Assembly (NCBI GenBank): GCA_016182975.1 | Contig: JACPFJ010000026.1 | Coordinates: forward strand, 91,132 to 155,131 | Origin: Deltaproteobacteria bacterium | GTDB lineage: Bacteria > Desulfobacterota > Desulfuromonadia > Geobacterales > Pseudopelobacteraceae | DNA length: 64,000 nt | Direction of reading: 5' to 3' | Shown here: positions 58,065 to 64,000 of the stretch, one piece after another | Position numbering within the stretch: the stretch's first letter is position 1 | How the letters are laid out: the number at the start of each line of letters is the position of its first letter | Notes under the pieces: generated by a model | What the model was told of the DNA's origin: nothing | Database searches by the model: none | What the model saw: the letters and a program-made list of their open reading frames with translations, nothing else | Position numbers and translations under genes: made by a program

Positions 58065-58700
58065 TTATTTCTCCAACAACTTCCTCGCAAGACCATGCAG
58101 TTCCGCGTTTGCCAGCGCAACCACCTTTTTCTTTACCGAACGGGAATAATACTCCTGTTCCGTCTTTGTCAGGGGCAACCCTTCCAGCCTCTTCTTAGGG
58201 ATTCGGAACCTACCAATGCACCGTTTTACATCTCATCCTCAGGCCATCTTTGCCGTCCCTTCAATCTCAAAATCCTCAGCGTAGCCCTGCTACGCCTGCG
58301 GTTCTGCTCAATCAGGGGCGACAAATCTGACCTAAGCCTGAGCGTAAAATTTGGTACATCGGTAAATTCCGAGTCCCTTAAACAACTCCTTCTGCTTCGG
58401 CGAAAACATCTGCGACATGGCAAAGGCAAGGGAGTACTCCTCGTACTTTTCCTTGCGCTGCCTGCTCTTGTCGGCATTTTGTTCAAAATAGAGTTCAAAT
58501 AACCCCTTCAGCCGTTCCGGATCGAGATCCACATCACCCCACGCGAGAGTCCGGTTGTGGGCAAGGTCATTGCGCCACAGCTTTACCCTGGCGGCGTCTT
58601 CATCGGTGAGCTGCTTCTTGTACCTGCTCGACCAGGAAAAACTCAGGTGATAGAAGGCGTACAGGGACAACGACAACAGCAGGAGCCGATGGAAACGATT
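58065..58700 (-). pseudogene. truncated gene fragment interrupted by a 180-bp insertion
   Basis: SSRYKKQLTDEDAARVKLWRNDLAHNRTLAWGDVDLDPERLKGLFELYFEQ...FSPKQKELFK | KRLEGLPLTKTEQEYYSRSVKKKVVALANAELHGLARKLLEK* rejoined in frame when 58198-58380 is removed. Confidence 0.75.
58198..58377. mobile_element. MITE-like non-autonomous insertion, 180 bp
   Basis: Imperfect TIRs GGGATTCGGAACCTACCAATGCACC / GGTACATCGGTAAATTCCGAGTCCC; flanking TTA/TTA duplication; clean excision restores the host frame. Confidence 0.75.
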
Positions 58701-58956
58701 CTAGTCATCCTGGGCGGACAGATGCTACTCCTGCACATCGAGCACTTCCCCCACCACATCGTCAATTACACATATGCCTTGACCATGAGGTGATGGGAAA
58801 CAACACTTGTTTCGCAATGAACCACGGAGTACATTATCGCTTCGTTAATAAAAATGAAAATTGAAGCTGAAGGTCCAAAATAAATAATGGTATTTGATTT
58901 AACAGTTGTATTAAATACATCATTTGTATTGAAATTATCCTTGAAAGGGATATAGT

Positions 58957-59244
58957 ATGGTAGAAAACGAACCGCTGAAACCAAGTGAAGCAAAGAAGTT
59001 AATCCGTCACATCAAACACAACGGATTGATTCTGTTTTCTGATCCTCATGCAAGAGAACGCTTGCAGAAGCATAAAATGTCCACTGTGGATTGCATGAAC
59101 ATCCTTCGCGGCAGCATCGTAGATAACCCGGAATTCGAGAATGGGGAATGGAGATACCAGGTTCATACCGGAAAAATGGTAGTTATCGTTAGATTCGAGA
59201 ACGAAAATGAACTAATGATCGTAACAGCGTGGAGACTAAAATGA
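58957..59244 (+). CDS. DUF4258-family protein (candidate toxin)
   Basis: LILFSDPHARERLQKHKMSTVDCMNILRGSIVDNPEFENGEWRYQVHTGKMVVIVRFENENELMIVTAWR. Confidence 0.82.
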   Translation: MVENEPLKPSEAKKLIRHIKHNGLILFSDPHARERLQKHKMSTVDCMNILRGSIVDNPEFENGEWRYQVHTGKMVVIVRFENENELMIVTAWRLK

Positions 59245-59735
59245 AATGTCCAATATGTGGGAGAGCGGAAGTAACCTGGAATGTTCGGAATTATCACTAT
59301 GACGCATGTGGTCTTGATAACGTCATCCTGGTCGGAATTACCGTAGGCACTTGTCCTGAGTGTAATTGCTTGGTGCCCAAAATACCTCAAATGGAAGCTC
59401 TGCACGACTGTATTGCTCATGCACTCGTAAAGAAAGAAGAGCGACTCACGCCAGCCGAAATTGTATTCTTGAGGAAGTCGTTAGGTTGGTCAGGGACCGA
59501 CTTCGCGGCGAATATGCAGTGTGACAAGTCCCAAATTTCAAAATGGGAAAATGGTAAAGCGAATATGGGTAAGCAAACTGAGTTGCTGTTCCGCGAGATT
59601 GTGGCCGGAAGAAAGAAAATAACCGACTACAAGAGGGTAGACGCCGCACGCAAAGAGGCAAATAAGGTTGTTACGCTGTTCGTAAGGATGGCAGATAATT
59701 ACTGGGCGGAGCCTGAGTGGAGAGAAGCGGCGTAA
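59241..59735 (+). CDS. MqsA-like antitoxin (CxxC zinc domain + HTH)
   Basis: MKCPICGRAEV...GTCPECNCLVPKI...RLTPAEIVFLRKSLGWSGTDFAANMQCDKSQISKWENGKANM; ATGA overlap with upstream gene. Confidence 0.85.
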   Translation: MKCPICGRAEVTWNVRNYHYDACGLDNVILVGITVGTCPECNCLVPKIPQMEALHDCIAHALVKKEERLTPAEIVFLRKSLGWSGTDFAANMQCDKSQISKWENGKANMGKQTELLFREIVAGRKKITDYKRVDAARKEANKVVTLFVRMADNYWAEPEWREAA

Positions 59736-59953
59736 TGCCAGAAAAAGGAAGTTCCGCAGAAGTGCCGGGGACCCTAAATAATGAAAAAGATTTTCGTAGC
59801 GTCGTCGCTTAAGGCGCCTACTTTTGGTGCGTCGTCGCGTGATCCGGATTTCAGGTTTTGTTTCTGCTCTGTCAGGCTCTATCCGCGATCATCCTATTCA
59901 TCTGTGGTTACTACTAGATCGGACGCCTTTGTTCTTCCTTGATACCACGAGTT

Positions 59954-60493
59954 TCATGTCGCCCGCTTCAACAATGTCTTAATCCGTTCGAATTCCTCCG
60001 CCATGCCTTCGTGGCGTGACCACCTCTCAACCTCCCCCATATCAACCTCGGCATCCGTTGCCACCATAATCGCCTGATCCAAACTCTGCCGATCTTTCCA
60101 GTGATAATAGTTGGCCAACCGATCCTTGACGCAATCAGTCGCGGAGAGCAGGCGCAGTGAGCCGGTGGCAAACTCCAGTTGTGCAATGTTGCCGACCGGT
60201 TCGTCGCCGATGGCCAACGGTCCGGACGGGAATTCCACGAAAAAGCGGGTGTCGGTATGGGTGAAGTAGCGATCCTTTTCCTGAAAGCCGATTTTCCGCA
60301 AACAGGCGGCAATCTTCTTCCGTGTTGATCGTCCCTCTTCGATAAAATCCAGGTCATAGGAGAGGTAGCGATTGTCGGTGTAGATCGAGACACAGCTGCC
60401 GCCGGTCAGCACAACGTTAATGCCGTTTTGCCGCAAATGTTCAGCCACATAGGCGGCGATTTCACCGACAGACATTTCACCGAGTGGTTTCAT
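59954..60493 (-). CDS. nucleotidyltransferase-fold protein (AbiEii/DUF6036-like)
   Basis: INVVLTGGSCVSIYTDNRYLSYDLDFIEEG; SATDCVKDRLANYYHWKDRQSLDQAIMVA. Confidence 0.72.
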   Translation of the reverse strand: MKPLGEMSVGEIAAYVAEHLRQNGINVVLTGGSCVSIYTDNRYLSYDLDFIEEGRSTRKKIAACLRKIGFQEKDRYFTHTDTRFFVEFPSGPLAIGDEPVGNIAQLEFATGSLRLLSATDCVKDRLANYYHWKDRQSLDQAIMVATDAEVDMGEVERWSRHEGMAEEFERIKTLLKRAT

Positions 60494-60828
60494 AACGGTT
60501 TCCTTTTACGTCGCGGCCTGCGCCTGCTTTCCAGCAGCCTGGCCCGGATATCCTCGGGGTAAAAGGTCATGGTCTTGTCGAGCAGGGACTTAAGCTCGTT
60601 CACGAACGGATAGCGGGGATTGAAGCCGTAGAGACGGGTGCGACCGGCGAGACGACTGAACAGGACCCCGCCGTTTTCCAGTTTTTCCAGCTGTTTCAGG
60701 ATCGGGGCTGGCGACGTCTCGAAAAAATCCGAAATTTCCCGCAAGTAGCCCTCTTCGCGAGCCGCGAGAAAAATCAACACCCGTTCGCAATTGGTTGATC
60801 CCAGCAAAGGTTCAAGCATGACAGGCAC
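60490..60828 (-). CDS. small winged-HTH regulator coupled to the nucleotidyltransferase
   Basis: NCERVLIFLAAREEGYLREISDFFETSPAPILKQLEKLENGGVLFSRLAGRTRLYGFNPRYPFVNELKSLL; 4-bp overlap. Confidence 0.8.
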   Translation of the reverse strand: MPVMLEPLLGSTNCERVLIFLAAREEGYLREISDFFETSPAPILKQLEKLENGGVLFSRLAGRTRLYGFNPRYPFVNELKSLLDKTMTFYPEDIRARLLESRRRPRRKRKPL

Positions 60829-60846
60829 CTTGTTGATCTTAAATAT

Positions 60847-60860
60847 AGATCATATGATCT
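60847..60860. promoter_or_regulatory. 14-bp perfect palindrome, candidate autoregulatory operator
   Basis: AGATCATATGATCT 19 bp upstream of the wHTH start. Confidence 0.6.
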
Positions 60861-61052
60861 TTTTATGAGATCAAAATATCTTAAATCTATTTTCATTGCA
60901 AGCGGTTTCACGCTGTCACCGATTTCCTCTACTGTTAGATACCTGCATGGCATATACTATTTATAAACAAGCATCTGGTATTAGATGCATCGAGCTGACC
61001 GCTCAATAACGACATTATGTCGCTGGGCGGCTCATCACGAAGGAGAATTGAC

Positions 61053-61538
61053 ATGATGAAGCAAGCAAAGAACACGATATGTCTTTGGTACGACCGCGAC
61101 GCCGAGGATGCGGCGCGATTTTACGCCAAGACCTTTCCTGATTCATACGTCGGCGCGGTGCACCTCGCACCGGGGGACTATCCGTCCGGAAAGAAAGGGG
61201 ATGTGTTGACGGTAGAGTTTACCGTGATGGGAATTCCCTGTCTCGGACTCAATGGCGGACCCGAGGTCAAGCATAACTGGGCATTCTCGTTTCAGGTCGC
61301 AACCGTTGACCAGGCCGAAACGGATCGTTACTGGAACGCCATCGTCGGCAACGGCGGCGAAGAGAATGCCTGCGGCTGGTGCCAGGACAAATGGGGCCTG
61401 TCCTGGCAGATTACGCCGATCGCTCTGACCAAAGCGATAACCGATCCCGATCCCGCTGCCGCCAAGCGCGCGTTCGATGCGATGATGCAGATGAAAAAGA
61501 TCGACATCGCTGCAATCGAAGCGGCGCGCCGCGGTTGA
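61053..61538 (+). CDS. VOC/PhnB-like protein
   Basis: ICLWYDRDAEDAARFYAKTFPDSYVGAVHLAPGDYPSGKKGDVLTVEFTVMGIPCLGLNGGPEVKHNWAFSFQV. Confidence 0.9.
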   Translation: MMKQAKNTICLWYDRDAEDAARFYAKTFPDSYVGAVHLAPGDYPSGKKGDVLTVEFTVMGIPCLGLNGGPEVKHNWAFSFQVATVDQAETDRYWNAIVGNGGEENACGWCQDKWGLSWQITPIALTKAITDPDPAAAKRAFDAMMQMKKIDIAAIEAARRG

Positions 61539-61599
61539 AGGTGCAATCTTCGAAGCGTGTATGACCAAGACGCCTCTTAAGAACTACAGGAGTGTTCCC

Positions 61600-62268
61600 A
61601 TGAGAAGACTCATCGCATCCACGTTTGTGTCGCTCGACGGCATCATGCAAGCACCCGGCGGACCGGAAGAAGACCCGACCGGCGGTTTTACCCTTGGCGG
61701 CTGGATGTTCGGCTACGGGGACGAAGGCATGGACATCTCAGCAGCAGGTTTCGACGGCAAGGATCGAGAGCTGGTGCTTGGTCGCAGGACCTATGAGATA
61801 TTCGAAGCGTACTGGCCATACCAGCACGAAGATAATCCGATTGTGAAGACGCTCAATGCAGCGAAAAAGTATGTTGCTACGCGCACATTGACGACGCTCC
61901 AATGGAACAACTCGACCCTGCTCCAGGGCGATGTAGTCTCGGCAATCTCCGTTCTCAAGACCCAACCGGGCCCTGACCTGCAGATCATCGGCAGCGGCAA
62001 TTTGATTCAAACGCTGCAGGCCGCATCACTGATAGACGAGTACAACGTGTGGACTTTTCCAGTGGTGCTTGGGCGGGGCAAGCGTCTCTTTGGCGAGACT
62101 GTCAAGCCATCCGCGCTGCGGCTCGTTCGCTCTCAGGTTTCGACCACTGGCGTTGTGATGAGTACGTATGTACCAGGTGGCGATATCCGGCCCGGTTCGT
62201 TCGCGAGCGCCGAGCCGAGCGAGAAGGAGTTGGCTCGACGCAAAAGGATGGCGAATGAGATGTGGTGA
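61600..62268 (+). CDS. dihydrofolate reductase/RibD C-terminal family protein
   Basis: MRRLIASTFVSLDGIMQAPGGPEEDPTGGFTLGGWMF...LVLGRRTYEIFEAYWPYQ...LQIIGSGNLIQTLQAASLIDEYNVWTFPVVLGRGKRLF. Confidence 0.9.
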   Translation: MRRLIASTFVSLDGIMQAPGGPEEDPTGGFTLGGWMFGYGDEGMDISAAGFDGKDRELVLGRRTYEIFEAYWPYQHEDNPIVKTLNAAKKYVATRTLTTLQWNNSTLLQGDVVSAISVLKTQPGPDLQIIGSGNLIQTLQAASLIDEYNVWTFPVVLGRGKRLFGETVKPSALRLVRSQVSTTGVVMSTYVPGGDIRPGSFASAEPSEKELARRKRMANEMW

Positions 62269-62289
62269 TGTGAAGAAGACATCAGTGTG

Positions 62290-62349
62290 CGCTAACAATT
62301 CATTCAAACCGACGCCACTTCGTGGCGCGGCTTAAATCAGGCGTTAGAA
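62290..62349 (+). other. attC: integron-type attC site (59-base element)
   Basis: CGCTAACAATTCATTCAAACCGACGCCACTTCGTGGCGCGGCTTAAATCAGGCGTTAGAA: R'' (CTAAC), central CGCCAC-TTC-GTGGCG stem, imperfect inner arms, R' GTTAGAA. Confidence 0.85.
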
Positions 62350-62656
62350 TAATGCTGAACTTCAGAAAACCGAAAAGCCATTTACACAATCTGGCTGACA
62401 GGCCCACCCGGCCGCTTCTTTAGCTTCCTTGTCGAACCATAAATGTGGTGTGATTTTTTTGCATATTTGTTTCTCCGTTAGCATTTCCCTCCCTGGAATT
62501 CCAAGGACACCACCCATAAATATACCCGTAAATACCCAAAAAAATCTGAATTACTAAATACGGCATCAAATATTGTCAAGTTTAGTAATATTTTGTAATA
62601 TTTTGTAAATTGTTGAATATGACAACAGGGCAGCTGCCGTCAGAGGAGTAATCATC

Positions 62657-63128
62657 ATGTCCGTCAACAGAGATGAATTTTTCAGGGAAGTGACACACAG
62701 AATATGCAGCAGCCTGGACATCGGGGTTGCAGTGAAACGCGCCTTCGACTACCTGCGGGAGCATTTTCCCCTGGACGAGGTATACCTGGACATCGTTGAC
62801 GTTCAACTCGGGGCGATCCGGCGCATAGTACACTTTGCAAAAGGCGACGGTGAGGGTGCTGAAGAGATTGTGACGTTGCCGAAACAGGTGTGGGAGTGGG
62901 GCAGAGGTCTTTCCGGACCGTAGATAATGGACGCACGGAGTCTAAGCGGACCCGCCAAGGCGATTGCCGCACTTGTCAAACTGGAGGGGAATTCGGACCT
63001 GCCCCCCCCTCTGGGTAGAGAACGATCCAAGAGGAGCGGCGGAATTGCTCGGCATCAACCCCAATACCCTGCGGGGGCGCATGGGTAAACTGGGGATAGC
63101 GTACAAGCGAAATAAGCGGCAGTCTTAG
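62657..63128 (+). pseudogene. gutted paralogue of EBP3: N-terminal GAF segment and C-terminal HTH segment, AAA+ domain absent
   Basis: MSVNRDEFFREVTHRICSSLDIGVAVKRAFDYLREHFPLDEVYLDIVDVQLGAIRRIVHFAKGDGEGAEEIVTLP... then AAELLGINPNTLRGRMGKLGIAYKRNKRQS*. Confidence 0.85.
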
Positions 63129-63261
63129 ATCCCGCTGCCCGATACTCACATGTCATTAAGCCTCAAGCACGTACCAGCAGAGCTACCAAGCCCCATCCGG
63201 GACGGTTTTGCCGAAACAGCCACTGCGGTGGCATTCACCGCAGTGGCTGTTGTCTGACCGA

Positions 63262-64000
63262 CTAGAACTCGGCGTGGTCTTCCAGCTTCCATTTGCCGTT
63301 TTCAACCCTGAGCAGACACATGCCTAGCTGGTTGATCCCGGTATGATCGGCCTTGGACATGGTGATCACCGCCCCGGCCGCGTTGAACCCCTTGGTGCTC
63401 TCGATAGCGTCGCGCAGGGCAGCCCGGAACTTTTCCGTTCCCGGCTTGGCAACCTTCAGGGCCTTGGGCACGGCGGCCTCGATGACCTTCATCGCGTTCC
63501 AGGCAAGGGAGGCAAAGAAGTTGCGGGCGCCGAACTTGGCCTCGTATGCCTTCACAAACTCCAGGGCCTCCTTCTTGCCCGGATAGCCATCGGGAAACTG
63601 CTCCGCCGCGAGGAGGGGAGAGGCGAGCATGAACGAACCCTCCAGGGCCTTGCCGCCGACGCGGAGGAATTCAGCATTGGCGGAACCGCCCGACTGGTAG
63701 ATCTTGCCCTTGTAGCCGCGCTCGATCAGGGCCACGTGGGGCAGCGCGCCCGGTGTCCCGGCCGCGGCGATGTAGACCGCATCCGGATTGCCCTGCATCG
63801 CCTTCAGCACCTGCGCGGTGGCGCTGGTGTCGGCCCGCTTGTACTTTTCGATCGTCAGCGTCTTGATCCCCTTCGGCTCGGCCAGCTTCTTGTATGCCGC
63901 GACGCAGTTCTCCCCGTAGGCGTCATCCACCGCAATAACGGAAACCGTCTTGACCCCCTTCTTGACCATGTGTCTGAACATGGCGGCGGCGTAGACATCA
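63262..64000 (-). CDS. ABC transporter substrate-binding protein, branched-chain amino acid type (LivK-like), runs off right edge
   Basis: VSVIAVDDAYGENCVAAYKKLAEPKGIKTLTIEKYKRADTSATAQVLKAMQGNPDAVYIAAAGTPGALPHVALIERGYKGKIYQSGG. Confidence 0.9.
   Translation of the reverse strand, partial: DVYAAAMFRHMVKKGVKTVSVIAVDDAYGENCVAAYKKLAEPKGIKTLTIEKYKRADTSATAQVLKAMQGNPDAVYIAAAGTPGALPHVALIERGYKGKIYQSGGSANAEFLRVGGKALEGSFMLASPLLAAEQFPDGYPGKKEALEFVKAYEAKFGARNFFASLAWNAMKVIEAAVPKALKVAKPGTEKFRAALRDAIESTKGFNAAGAVITMSKADHTGINQLGMCLLRVENGKWKLEDHAEF

Noticed and set aside
59735-59950. Short frame MKKIFVASSLKAPTFGASSRDPDFRF
   Set aside because: Too short and without convincing domain similarity.
62560-62615. 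TAATATTTTG direct repeats upstream of the gutted activator considered as replication or partition iterons
   Set aside because: Only two short AT-rich copies; no associated replication gene.

Overview
The window appears to be a catabolic and accessory region of an anaerobic, Geobacter/Desulfuromonadales-like bacterium. Taxonomy is inferred from gene content only. Most genes lie on the minus strand and fit anaerobic aromatic or alicyclic acid catabolism. Enzymes present: a phenylacetate/aryl-CoA ligase; two acetyl-CoA hydrolase/transferase-family CoA-transferases; a dienoyl-CoA hydratase of the benzoyl-CoA pathway (Dch/BamR-like); a broken 6-hydroxycyclohexenecarbonyl-CoA dehydrogenase (Had/BamQ-like); a beta-oxidation set; EtfAB; two three-subunit Mo-hydroxylases; and an aldehyde:ferredoxin oxidoreductase with an apparent C-terminal MoaD-like domain. 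Four TRAP solute-binding proteins share a single visible DctQM pair. Three sigma54 activators sit beside target operons. Each has a recognisable -24/-12 promoter and three copies of its own candidate upstream activating sequence. From about 57.5 to 63.2 kb the window becomes accessory: toxin-antitoxin-like genes, gene fragments, a small MITE-like insertion with a 3-bp target duplication, an integron-type attC site behind VOC/DHFR-like genes, and a gutted paralogue of one activator. Several families of intergenic inverted repeats are present, and two of them share terminal sequences. I saw no tRNA, rRNA or CRISPR. All calls come from reading the sequence and the supplied ORF translations; no database search was run.
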